Assembly: GCF_030272615.1 (NCBI RefSeq)
Contig: NC_081413.1
Coordinates: forward strand, 163,465,080-163,525,079
DNA length: 60,000 nucleotides
Origin: Cryptomeria japonica
Lineage: Eukaryota; Streptophyta; Pinopsida; Cupressales; Cupressaceae
Direction: 5' to 3'
Below are positions 22,620-34,145 of this stretch, piece after piece. How positions within the stretch are numbered: position 1 is the first letter of the stretch; every line of letters begins with the position of its first letter. The translations under genes were made by a program, and so were the position numbers. The notes under the pieces are model-generated. The model was not told the DNA's origin, ran no database searches, and was given only the letters and a program-made list of their open reading frames with translations.

Positions 22620-24211
22620 GGGACACCAGCGCGAGGGATATCACTCAGGCAAAGATTCAAACCAACAACCCACTGTCAACAGTGGGATGCAACTTGTCGT
22701 TGCACTGCGGGGTTAACCCCTACCAAAAAATGTTTTAATGTTTATAAAAACTTGCAATAAAATTCACAAATAATTGTTATTTACAAAAAATCATAAAAAT
22801 ATGCACCATGTCCATGCTCATCTATTCATTACTTACATCCAAATATTTAAAAAATATGTTTTTTTTTGCAAATACTTAGGTTGATCAAAATACGATTGAA
22901 TTTTTATTTTCAAAAATTTAAAACTATTTTACTAAAATATCCAAATTCAACATACATTTAATAACAATCCATCAAGTACATTTGATTTCTTATAACTTTT
23001 ATTACTATTTTTTAAGATTGTGTAGATAACACATTCAATATTTCTCACAATATTATTTAGGCCTACTTTTTAATATTTTCACAACTTTATAAATATTGGT
23101 TAGGCCATCATAAGGGAGAGGACCAAGTAGTTGTGCGCCCTAACTTCGAGCTTCTCAAAATCCTACATGGAAGTTTCAAATCACTCCCAATTTTTTACAA
23201 CTTACTTGGTGAGTCTCTTGCTTAGAACTACGGTTTTAGGGCCACATCATCAAGTATGGTGCCATTTCAGCATGCTTTTTTGCCAAGGTGTCCAAAACAA
23301 CCCAAAAAATAAGTGAGACCAATAGGCATGTAAAAGAGGCCTCTATACTTGTGCAGTTGATGTGGCATCACATGATTGGTTGCTTTTTACAACTAATGGT
23401 ACATTTCGTAGCAATAACAATTTTAAAGTCACAACTATTGGTACAATGTATTGTAATTATTAATATATAAACACACAAAATTGATATTTTATGTTTGAAA
23501 CAATAATTTTTATTTGTACTATTATTGGAGCAAAAAGTATCAACAACCCTCACAACAATTCATACATGCTCAACTACTGGTGCTCTTCCCCTAATCTCAC
23601 ACTTACCAATTTAATCATCTTTTATTCATGCTTATGATTTTTAAATTAAGTCAATTAAAAAAACACATCTAATAAACAATTTTTATATTTAAAATTAAAT
23701 ATGATATACAAGAACTTGCTGAAAAATAATATTGAAAATAACAAACTTAAAATTTAAATTATAAAAAAGACTAAATACTAAATAAAAATCTATAAAAAAA
23801 ATAAAAAAAAATTAAATCATATAACTTTTATTGAAAATAATAAAATATTAAATTCATCATAATAAAATTAAATACCAACAAATAATCATAACCATCATCA
23901 AGGAAATAAGAACCAAGTGCTAAGATAATACGTGGATAATACTTACCAAAATCCCTCAAAATTTCATACAAAGAATAGTAAAAAGGCGGATTCAACGAAG
24001 TTAATCAAGATTCTAACAAGTTTAATCCTAAGTACTTTTGATAGTCCATGTTTTTCATAATTGTAAATGTCCAATTCCTTTATATTAATTTTTGGATCCT
24101 TTAAACATACACCATCAATCTATCTAACCTAGGCACAATCTTTATATTGACTTATTCTTTCTACAATTTATCCTATATTTTCCTGACCCGAAACTCAAGC
24201 TAATACATGTC
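22620..24211. other. AT-rich intergenic DNA
   Basis: There is no convincing ORF, tRNA or terminal repeat. Long A/T runs are frequent (22735-23080 and 23600-23900). Probably old transposon or intergenic sequence. Confidence 0.4.
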
Positions 24212-24220
24212 CTCAAGAAT

Positions 24221-24436
24221 GGCAATGTCTACCCAACCCCTACGATGCACCGACATGCCGGCATGCAGTTATATATATATATGTAACATGTAATGTATGG
24301 GTAACATGTATTGTATGCATAAGATGTGGTAGACGTTGCCATGCAGTTATATGTATGTGTAACATGTAATGTATGTATAACACATATTGTAATGCATAAG
24401 ATGTCGGTGCATCAGAGGGGTTGGGTAGACGTTGCC
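24221..24436. mobile_element. MITE with 36-bp terminal inverted repeats and 9-bp target duplication (Mutator type)
   Basis: The left terminus 24221-24256 starts GGCAATGTCTACCCAACCCC. The right terminus 24401-24436 is its reverse complement with 3 mismatches in 36. CTCAAGAAT is repeated exactly on both sides (24212-24220 and 24437-24445), a 9-bp target duplication as made by Mutator-like transposases. Inside is a direct duplication of about 75 bp (ATGCAGTTATAT...GCATAAGATGT, about 24263-24327 and 24341-24404) that carries an extra inner copy of GTAGACGTTGCC at 24329-24340. There is no coding capacity. Confidence 0.9.
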
Positions 24437-24445
24437 CTCAAGAAT

Positions 24446-26574
24446 AGCCAACGTGTTCTTTGTACTTTAAGAAAATCGTTTACCTTTTGTTTATACAGTG
24501 ATCATATGTGTGTTTTTTTTTTAAATTAATATTTAGGTGGATTGATTATTGCACGTAGCTTTCAAAATGCAATCAATTGGACCTTCTCCCAAATCGAACT
24601 TAGTAGTTGCACACTTCATATGGATTTGTTAATATTCCAATAAGAGCCTTTCTTAAAATCTGATTCTCTACATTCCATTAGTCTCATTCAAGTGAGCACA
24701 TTCATTAAAAAGTCATTTAAGTTGTGACTCATTCATCAACCTTTGAACTAAAGAGTGGATGATCATCCATCGACTATCTACTCTTTGGCATTACTTTTAA
24801 AAGAACACTTTCCTTAACCTAGTCTGGAATATCTACCAAGAGCCTTCTTAAACATTGGTAAAACCTTTGTCTCATAATTCTTAAAAAAGTTACATGTACA
24901 GGTACAAGTAAGTTGAAACAATAAATAAAACATATCATTATAATATGAGATCAAATCAATTGTAATCAATTTTAGAATATTTTATCTAAATTAATGTAAA
25001 AATATTTTTAATTGCAGTTTATTTAAAGTGATTATTTTAACATTTGTTATAATTTTATATGTTTTTATCATATCTCAAATTAATATCATTTAATATTTAT
25101 TAATTGTATACAATTACTTTTATATATTTTGTAAACATTTTAGATTTATATCAAAGATGAAGTTTATAATCTTACCCAATTTTCATGCAATAATAATTTT
25201 ATGTATCAATTAATATACAAAAAACTTAGATATGTATTATATACTTAACTAATGCAAATAGTTAAAAATCTTACATTTTATTCTTACATAATATTACGAC
25301 AAGCATATAATAACAATAGTTGGTAGGTGAAAGATAAATAATACACCACATTTTATTTAATATTGTAGAGGGTAAAAGTATAAACCTTGTAGATTTTTTG
25401 ATTTGTTTTCCGACATTTCTCATAGATATAGTTAATGTATGGTCTTAACATTTAATTTGTCTATATTAGAGTAATAGTTGACACTAATCCTAAACTTTCA
25501 CTCTTATATTCTAAAATACATCACTTGAGATTAGCACTGGCTCATTTCTTGTTTCTATAAACTAGGTTACAACAACAATTATATTCTTCAATTTTGAAAT
25601 TCCAAATGTCTCAATTAATGTATTATAGGAATTATATTTAAGGGCATCATACTAGATCATTTATTTCATCACAAATCAACAATTAGTAGAATCTTCCATT
25701 CATATTTACTTGCAATAGTATTAGTCTTGTCTCAATCTCAATCTACTCAATGACATCAACATATTACATTATTTGTTATCTCTATTTCAATTTTATCAAA
25801 TCAACCAAAGGGTATGACTATTATCAAAGAAGTCAATAGGATTTCCCTATGTCTATAAAAGACTCCTAAAGACACTTTTCACCACCACCAATTCTTAAAT
25901 GCAAATAAAAACATGTGAAAACAATTTCTACAAGTCTCAAAAATAAATTCAATAGTAGATAATTGCACTAGAAAAAAGTATTCATAAACCAGATCATGAA
26001 CTCATTATAACCCTAAACACTAGAAATATTGATCATCTTTGTATCAAAACTCCTAATCACAAATCTAAAACTAATTTCTGATTCTAAAACAATATTACAA
26101 CTAATTAAAAGAAATCAAATAAATTCTATTTTATCTCGATTCACCATTCTTATCTTATGTATCCAACATATTAAATATATATTTAAATGACAAAACCAGT
26201 TCTAAATTTACAATTATTCTCAACTCCCTTAAAGAAATCTAAGATTGAATTCATCTAACCTTTTACATGAGAGGCAATTAGTCGTACCCAAACTAGCCTT
26301 TTCCTTGATAAGATATTTTGAAGATTTTGGCATGGTTGAAAAAGAGTTTCTAACATCAGGGAAGGTCTTAAATGTCGAGCAAATTGCTTCTAAATGATGA
26401 TCATTGATTATAGGCTGCCGAAAATTGTCGATAGTCTCGCGAATCTTTGGTAAGCACGCTACTTCAACGCTCTGGATTGACCACACAAAGGGAAGCTCAA
26501 ACAAGCGTTGTGTAACACAAACCAAAGTTCAATTAATTAAGTCAGCGTGGTAGTGGCCACTTAAGCGAATAAAT
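24446..26574. other. AT-rich intergenic DNA
   Basis: The sequence is strongly AT-rich and low in complexity, especially 24950-25450. One 98-codon minus-strand ORF at 26229-26525 shows no motif I recognise and I do not call it a gene. Confidence 0.4.
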
Positions 26575-27450
26575 CGGAATCTTATTGTCATATTCGTAAC
26601 GTATCAGAACTGAACCGCAACAGTCATTTAACGCTTTGGCTGGTCTCAGAGATCTGTTTGCGTGTTTATCGCGGTGTTGTCTTCCAAAAGTAGAACATTC
26701 AAAATAAATTGGGTAAGAAAGAAAAATTACCAGCCAATCCTTGTGAGATTGGCATGGTGCCGTCAGGGTTGTAGGAGATTTCGCGACCTCAAACCTCCAC
26801 AGATCAACTCTCTGGAAAACTATAAGCGAAAAAAAAAAAAGTAGATCTGGCCGATTTACATGGCTACCGTGTCATGAGTTAAACCTCGGTTTATTTGAAG
26901 TGACGGAAAGAGTGTTGGGAGCCTTTGCTATCGAGTTCCGATTTCCTTCTCTTTACCTTTGGATAGCTAATACTCACGCACGCGTAATCTCGCATATTGT
27001 GCTTGCAAATCTGCCACAATTTTTTCCACTCATACGTCCACACAGTAGGTATATACGGCACCGTCAATCGCATCGCCTCATGGTCTTCAGCCTCCACTCC
27101 AGCTACGAGACAAACGTAAAAATAAATATACGCCCACGCGTGCTGGACCGCCGTCGAAATGCACAAGAAGAAAATACGAATTCTTTTTACTTTGGCTAGA
27201 TGACGGTCCCCCCACTTTTTGGTCGAGTAGAATCCAGTTGGTCCCCTAAAAATTCAAGACCTCTAGCGGTTTTTAAAAAAAATCATCCCCCAGCAGTTTC
27301 GAACTCGACACAGAGTTATAGCTGCTGGATATTCAGCTGCTTATATAAGAATATTTGGGTACGCCATTTACGTATACAATTGGGAACCCCTCCATCGAAA
27401 CGTGTATCTTAAACACTTTAATGTATGTCTGTTTGCGAAACTGAGGCGAG
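26575..27450 (-). pseudogene. Diverged partial duplicate of the BAH-PHD (EBS/SHL-type) gene
   Basis: The copy matches, in order, the gene at 29.9-30.97 kb. A PHD-exon block at 26735-26800 reads in the minus sense GAAATCTCCTACAACCCTGA against GAAATGCCGTACAATCCGGA in the gene. BAH-exon blocks lie at 26840-27115, with matching ends near the SHL-type FCRFEYK and GDCVVMR segments. Intron 1 sequence is conserved (GCTACGAGACAAACGTAAAAATAAA against GCTACAAAGCAAAGGTAAAAATAAA), an exon 1 remnant is near 27195-27245, and upstream DNA matches to about 27450. About 95 bp is missing from the middle of the BAH exon and stops interrupt the frame, so it is not functional. Intron and promoter retention shows segmental duplication, not retroposition. 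Confidence 0.75.
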
Positions 27451-29874
27451 AGAACCGACAGCCTTAGAAGTAAGCCGTGCCAAGATCAAAGTTGGAAACT
27501 CGCAACAGAGATAAAAAACAAAACAGCGAGCAAGGACTGGATCGACGCAAGCAAACTCCCAGCGTATTCATCAATGGCCGATGGGATTAAAAACAGGAGT
27601 CTTACCAAGGACAGAATGACATAAAGTAGTCAGGCGGGCAGCCTGTAATGGCAAGGAAAGGTTTTTTAAAAGTACGGTAATGACGGAATACCTCACCTAT
27701 AGTGAGAGAGGATGTACCAATCGATGCAGAGCTGCCAGAAAGATGACGAATTTTTCAGGCTAGAAGTACCACAATTGTCAATTTTTTCTTTTTAAGAATT
27801 TCCATAGCTAGAACGGCCTTTTTTAAATAAAAAGCAACCTATGTTTAACCCCCCTTTCGTGACCATTTGACGAGATGTCACCATCATCCTAACCCATCCT
27901 GTTTGGTGAATTGACACGTGGCAAAATATGCTGCAAAGTTCTGTCAATTAAGAACTTAATTACACCCATGGTAGAGTTGCATTACCCAATTAAATTATTA
28001 TCTCAGCAAATCAATGTTACTTTAAGCATGAGCTGCCGTTGCTTATAACCATGCAAAATATAATAGTATCTCAGCAAATCAATGTTACTTTTAGCATGAG
28101 CTACAGTTGCTTCTAACCATGCAAAATATAATAAGAGATTTGGACAGAAATTAATCCGACATTTGCATCTAATCGTTGGACATATTTACTTAGGGAATGA
28201 TAGGATCGGTGGTGCATGAAGGAGCGCCTGTGTCCTATCGTCCGTTTGATCGTCACAAAAGTAGAATTGCAGAGAAACTGTCTTTCATTTCAAAACAGAA
28301 AGCTTAAGATGGAAGATGGCTACTGAATGTTTCTAAATTTAATTGTGCAATATAAAAAATATTATACAATTAAATTTTTAAAAATATTCATTATTAATCT
28401 TATGAACAGTTAATAGAATAAGAAGTGTTTCTTTAATTGCCTAATATTTGATTTATTTAAATTTCTATTATATTATTAATAAAACAAAAAATGTTTCTTT
28501 AATCTGTAAGTTATATTTTTCCAATTAACTAAATAAAAATCAATTCAATATTAATTAAATTTAATTAGTTTCACATACACAGTAGAGTTGATTAGATCAT
28601 TGCAGTCGAAATTCACAGATTACAAAGTTAGTTTTTTGTCAACAAATTCGCCAGGTTTGTGCCCCCCCCAAAAATATCAACTGTTAACATGCAATAATGT
28701 ATATAGAGTATCAGTCAATTAAACTTGTATGTAATGTCTCTTCATCCAACAGCTCAGAAAGTATAACGTGTTCGGACTTTTTTGGATTTTATGGAATTCG
28801 GATTGAAGAATATAATCATAAAAAAAAATTGATCAAACCCATCTAACTGAAATCAAAATGACATCTAGCCTAAGGTAGTCAAAAAGAAAATAATTTAAAA
28901 AGAACCACACAGGATGAATTTGTGTCATTTGAAAACATCAATTTACTCGTACATATAATTCGCCAACCAAACAACACAGCGAAATGTCTCTAACAGCCCA
29001 CTTGAAAATTTGATAGATGCCTAATTCAACTAATAGTATAGCAGCATCAAAAACGTAGAAAAAATAACAGTATGGGAGGAAATACAATATAAAAAGATTA
29101 AAAGTTGACTAATTTTTAAAAATTAATTGCTATCTTTTCAACAGCTTATCCACATAATTATTACATAAATTTGTCTGGGTTAAATAGGTTTAGACTCTAT
29201 ATTTTTTAAAAATATCAAGAAATTGTGTAGATTTGTTATTCACAAGTATCTTTTACGGTAAAATCTACGTGATAAATGGAGCCAACCAAGTACTACCACC
29301 TCTGTGGAAATTACGTAGCAGTTATATAAACGCGGGAAATCATTCCAAATTGTATGGAAGCAAGCGTAAAAAGCAAATGCTTGATAAGGCATGATTTTTT
29401 CAAAAGGAAATTACAAGAGAAACAAAATCCTATGATTAAAATTTCTACCTTAACAGAGAAACAATGGGGGCAACTTGGTACAAATCTTGGGCAGACAGGA
29501 GAGAAGCTGACATGAAAATGCTGGATAAAAATACTTTTTAACTACTTACGACCTAATAATAGATGCCTCGACATAGTCGTATGGTTGGTATTCATTTTCC
29601 TTAAACAAGAAGGGTTAATCACACCAGGCGATAATCACAGTCTACTCCTGGCAAAGACTTTAGTTGCTTGGCATGGATGAAACTTTTGATCAAGTTGGTT
29701 AGCTTTTAACATCATTACAGTTGGATTATCTGGCGAAAGTTTTCAACATCAGGCATGTAGAATGCATTTTCGTTAAAAAGTAAGGCGTGTTGCGCACGTC
29801 GCAGATGAGGATCGATAGTGGTCATTAGTTTTCTTAATTCAAGCAAGTTAAATAAAGGCGAATACGCCGAAAGC
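27451..29874. other. Spacer between the two BAH-PHD copies
   Basis: No gene is recognised. It holds a direct 68-bp tandem duplication (28001-28068 and 28069-28135) and AT-rich stretches. The remaining PHD exon of the gene at 30 kb should lie here if the gene were compact, but I could not find it. Confidence 0.4.
28001..28135. repeat. 68-bp tandem duplication
   Basis: Two adjacent copies begin TCTCAGCAAATCAATGTTAC and end TGCAAAATATAATA, differing at about 5 positions. It is a simple local duplication. Confidence 0.85.
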
Positions 29875-30033
29875 GTATTGTCATATTCCTAATATATAAA
29901 GGAAACAAGAACGGCCAGTTCCGTCACTTCCATTACTATTTCCGTATTTATCGTGAAATATGATTCCGTCAAAGTAGAAACTGTTGAAAAATTAAAATAC
30001 CGGTAAAACAAAGCTTTAGTGAGGTAAAAATAC

Positions 30034-30774
30034 CAACCAATCCTTGCATGACTCGCACTGCGCCATCAAAACATCCGGATTGTACGGCATTTCGCACTTA
30101 CAGTATCTGCAGCAAACGGAAAAACGTTCTGTTAACCACAACGGAGGTCGAGGGATCGAACCGCTGGAAGTAGAAACCAAAATATATACATGTAAAATTA
30201 ATAAACGAAAATATCGTAGCAGATCTGAAAAACTTACACAGCCACCCTATCAGGCGTGAAACCACCAGTTGCGGCTTTATATTCAAAGCGACAGAAATAA
30301 TCTTCGGATCCTACACTATCGAGCTTGGTGTAGGACTTAAAGCTATGCACAGTGCATTTTCCCTCAATTGTATCGGCGCTCTGCTCATCAAAATGATCGG
30401 AGAAAAAAACCTCCTTGGAACCGTGGAACTGCCTTCGCCCTCCGATCGATTCCTCCGGCCGGTAATACCACCGCACCCGTACCCTAGCATGGTTGCGGTT
30501 GTCTGACTCGATCTTTTCAATCTTTGCTATATACGGCGGCTTCCCGGGCTCTTGTGCTCGCATCACCACGCAATCACCGGCTACAAAGCAAAGGTAAAAA
30601 TAAAGAAATCAATACATCCAGATGCAAAGGTCCAGCGATCGAAAAGCGGAGACGAAATGCTCTATTATCCTTACCCTTGACGATTTTGTTCGTTCCCTTA
30701 ATCGTGTAAGAATCCAAAAATTTTCTCGTCGGTTTAGACTTCTTCATTCCCGCAGCGGATTGCACACGAGACAT
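30034..30774 (-). CDS. EBS/SHL-type BAH-PHD chromatin reader, exons 1-3 (partial)
   Basis: Three minus-strand exons join in phase. Exon 1 is 30774-30675 (ATG at 30774; ends KIVK plus G; donor GTAAGG). Exon 2 is 30580-30238 and carries most of the BAH domain: [66 protein letters not shown]; donor GTAAGT. Exon 3 is 30106 to about 30034 and starts [11 protein letters not shown], then [11 protein letters not shown], the first four Cys ligands of a PHD finger; two GT donors (after 30038 or 30034) are possible. The family (Arabidopsis EARLY BOLTING IN SHORT DAYS and SHORT LIFE) reads H3K27me3 through BAH and H3K4 methylation through PHD in the nucleus, and controls flowering time. The His and later Cys of PHD are not found in the window, so the gene is truncated or has a long third intron. 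All three exons are stop-free. Confidence 0.85.
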
Positions 30775-30944
30775 TCAGGAATATAGAGACTAAAGCTTCT
30801 AGACTTCGAACCAGTAGATATTCACCTGTGCGTGTAAAAACACTTACATATGGATTCCCTTTCTACCGCAAGCCGTTGAGCCATCGAAACCCTAGTAAAG
30901 CAAATACCTATAAAAAGAAATCGAAGAATATCTGTCTGCGAGGA

Positions 30945-30962
30945 TTCTGTCTTTATATTGTA
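30945..30962 (-). promoter_or_regulatory. Possible TATA box of the BAH-PHD gene
   Basis: On the minus strand ACAATATAAAGA lies about 175 bases before the ATG at 30774, giving a leader near 145 nt if transcription starts about 30 bases downstream. The region is conserved in the duplicate copy (27330-27450), which shares CCATCGAAAC and TGTCTGTNTGCGA. Confidence 0.4.
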
Positions 30963-30965
30963 CGG

Positions 30966-32689
30966 GCTCCAAGAAAGGCAGACTTTATCAACACTAAGAC
31001 ATCATGAGTTCGAGACTGGCAGTGGAAAAAGAAAAATATTTTCTCTTCACCTTGTTTTCTCTCACCAAATCCGTGCGAGTCTCAAAATCGACCCCAACGG
31101 ATTCGATCCCTGGCCGATGGGAAACACCGAAACAATTCCTTTCAGCGGCACCAGACGGAGAAAGTTTGGAATGTGAAGAAAGGAAAACAATCTTCAAAAG
31201 TACGACAATTGACGGAGTAGTAAACGGTAGAGGCAGACAGCAAATGCAGCAGGACAGAAAGCCAAAAAAGGCAAATAAGGAGGAGGACGATAAGTTTTAA
31301 TGTGAAAACTAATAATAATGTTAGAAAAGGGCGGGAGTCGCCAAAATCTTCTTTTTAATGATTTCAATCACCATCCTCTTCATTTTTAAATTAAATCATC
31401 TTTTATGTTAAACCGTCTTTTTGTGTATAAATTCATAACCTGATTCTGCGCTATGCAATAGCATGTTATGATCCACCATAAATTTGGAGGACACGTGTCA
31501 AGGTCCTTTGGTCTTGATTATTTTGATTAGAGATAATTAAGTTTGACACATGCGGTGGATGAAAACACTCCGCATTTTTCAACTTGGTCAAAAGTGAAAA
31601 ATCTTGTAATCGGACGGAGGAAAATAATGAGGCACTCTCCCTTACCATTCAAGTAGCCATCACCATTGATTTTTCATTACTGTGAAGTTGACAATATTGA
31701 TGACCCCTATTGAACTTTGAAACTCGAGAACACCTTATGTGACTTTGTTTGATTTTCAGGATATTATTAAAAAATCATTTCATATTTTTTAAATAAATAG
31801 GTGATGATGATGTTGATTAAGAAGGTTGATTTCTAAAGCTTTTAGTTTAAATTTAAAAGAATAAAATATATAAATGTCATTAATTGAGTGATAGTTTAAA
31901 TATGAAAAGTTATATAATTAAATGTGGGAAATTAAATAATTATTTGAAAAGATATTGGAACAAAAAAAAATTGTGTAGTTTGTATTAAAAATGTATTCGT
32001 CAATATTTTGGTTTTTGTATTTTGTTAAATAATCTATAAATTTAACTATTATCTTTTATTTGGGTTCAAATTTGCATGAACAAATTATATATTTATGTGT
32101 GCAAAACTAAACTTGCTTGCAAATTTGTTTTTGGCAAAATGAAGACTCTCAAGATCTATGATTGCCTTGATTTCTTATGTCTACTTTATGTAAAGGCGGG
32201 TGGGCTTTCATACTCATCTTTCAAGATTCTATTGAATTATGAGGGATCATGTTCTCCTTGGTTAGACTCTTAGTAAATTGACTTTAAAACTCTATGTGAA
32301 TGTTCGAAGATAGTAAGTGTGTAAAGGAGCCAGGATGTTGTGTTTGAATAATTTTTTGATAAATGCTACTAAAATATTTTATAAATCTTATATTGATAAA
32401 ACCCTATCGTGCCCCTAGATGTTCTCCAACATCCTTTCAAAGTATTGAACAAGTGGATTTAAATACAATTCAACTAAGCACACAATGTTGAATTTTGCAA
32501 CACAAGCCTACAAGATCAAACAACAAAAAATAATACCTTCCACAAACAAGAGTAGCAAGAAAAATATGCCATATTCCTCAAAAGAAAAGATTACAAGATG
32601 AAATTGCAATGCATAATGATGTGCTTATATAGAGAGCACAAGGATGACCTAAACTGAATTTAGGAGTGTATACACCTAAAAATGGTCTA
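30966..32689. other. Intergenic region
   Basis: There are no recognised genes; several short ORFs lack motifs. It is AT-rich after 31740. Confidence 0.35.
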
Positions 32690-33726
32690 AAGATAGTTAA
32701 TTAAATACGCAGTTATTTGATTAATTCCCCTTCCCAATTAATTGAATTCACAAGCAATTTAATTAATTTCTCTATTCATCTACTAGTAAATAAATCTACA
32801 TGATTTATTTATATAGTTCATTTCATGTCCCCTTTGATTAATTAATTCTAAATTAATTAATGTCTCCCCCATATAAATCAATTCTTATAATCCCTAATTA
32901 AGATTAACAAACTCAATTTTGTTAAGATTAATTACCATTTTCCAATTATTTGAATTTCTAAATTCAAATGAGCACATGGCTCCTAATTTTTAACCACCTA
33001 ACCTAACCATCCCCTAACCTAATCCATTCCACCTAATCCTGGGTCTAACTAACCCTATCCTATCTTGCACATTCTAACCTCCTTATCCTAACCTCCCATG
33101 GTGTGGATATTCCCTCCTTGAGACACATGGCACTTTTGCCACATGTCTCCTCCCATGGACACTTGCCCTCTCATGAGCAAGGGTCCTTGACACTTGTCAC
33201 CATAGAGATGACAAGTGTCCCTTCCTCCATCTTCTTCTCCAACTTCCTCAATCTTGGCCCTTGATATATTCAAATCAGATATGGACCGTCGATTCCTGCC
33301 ACCTCAGCTTTGGCCTTGGAATTCCTATAAATATCCCCCATTTTGGAGCAATAAGGATCCCTTGCATTCATAGCTTTAGCATCATTACTATAGGCAATTT
33401 GCATTTCAATTATCTAGTAATTAGCTTTTGGATTAATCATAGCATGTTAATCTAGGTTCTTAAATCATGCATTTCGTATCATCTCCATAGTCAATCATGA
33501 TCAAGTAGCTACTCAACTCTTGAGTTGCCACTTTGGAGGTCATTGCTCCACTGAGAGCCCATCAATCCAACACCTTCAAGGTCCTCAAGAATAGAGGAAA
33601 ATGGGACATTTCAAAGAAGGCTTATGGTTTGCATTTCTAATATAGTTTTTAATTAAGTTTTTCAATTACATTTTATTGTCTCATTATATGTGTATGCCTC
33701 CTATATACCACATTTTTAGCATCACA
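32690..33726 (+). repeat. LTR (left boundary unresolved) ending just before a PBS
   Basis: It ends CATCACA at 33726, followed by a PBS 5 bases later. A promoter-like CCTATAAATATCCCCC lies at about 33325-33340. Within it three hairpin-forming inverted repeats sit in series (33120-33219). The AT-rich part (32690-32960) is built of TTAATTAATT-type blocks. Confidence 0.5.
33120..33219 (+). repeat. Three successive short inverted repeats
   Basis: Stem 1 is GAGACACATGGCA at 33120-33132 against 33137-33149 (2 mismatches in 13, 4-nt loop). Stem 2 is GGACACTTGC against GCAAGGGTCC (about 33157-33186, 1 mismatch). Stem 3 is GACACTTGTCA at 33189-33199 against 33209-33219 (perfect 11 bp, 9-nt loop). All share the CACTTG core. 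Confidence 0.75.
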
Positions 33727-33731
33727 TTAAT

Positions 33732-33749
33732 TGGCGCCCATCGTGGGGC
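33732..33749 (+). other. Primer-binding site
   Basis: TGGCGCCCATCGTGGGGC starts 6 bases after the LTR end. This TGGCGCCCA(C/T)CGTGGGGC form is common in plant Ty3/gypsy elements; I do not assign the tRNA. Confidence 0.7.
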
Positions 33750-33904
33750 TTAGCCCCTTTGATCTTTAACAAGTTTTCTTGCAGGAAATTTCATTGACAG
33801 GTTGATTAGCTCTTTCAGAGTGCAGATTAGCTCTCTTGGGCTCCCGAAACACGTTCTTAGCTTCTTTTGTAGTGTTCTGACACCTCAAATGGCATTTTTG
33901 GGAG

Positions 33905-34145
33905 ACTTCTCAACTCTGTTTTCATATTTTTCTATACTTTAACGCTTTCAGTTTGTACTTTAGCATTTTTGGTATGTATTGTGGCATTTTTGGCACATTT
34001 GTCAACATTTTTTGTCTATTTGATAGCATTTCTGGTTTGCAGAGTAGCGTTTCTAGTGTGCAGAGTAGCGTTTTGGGTCTATTTGGTAGCGTTCTTGGAA
34101 CATATGATGGCGTTCTTGGTCAATTTGATGGCATTTTCAATTTTT
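33905..34145 (+). repeat. 21-bp minisatellite, block 1
   Basis: About ten imperfect 21-nt units (for example ATTTGGTAGCGTTCTTGGAAC, GCAGAGTAGCGTTTCTAGTGT) follow each other in register, giving a seven-residue repeat in every frame. It lies in the leader region after the PBS. The 87-codon ORF over it (33953-34216) is produced by the repeat. Confidence 0.75.

Noticed and set aside
26229-26525. 98-codon minus-strand ORF next to the decayed BAH-PHD copy, considered as a further exon
   Set aside because: It has no PHD ligands, no recognisable motif and no supporting splice phase. It lies in AT-rich DNA and may be chance.
28001-28135. Start of a CRISPR-like or satellite array
   Set aside because: Only two adjacent copies and no spacers; this is a eukaryotic context.
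30044-30259. Plus-strand ORF over the BAH-PHD exon 3 region
   Set aside because: It is a shadow of the minus-strand gene; the minus frame carries the family motifs.
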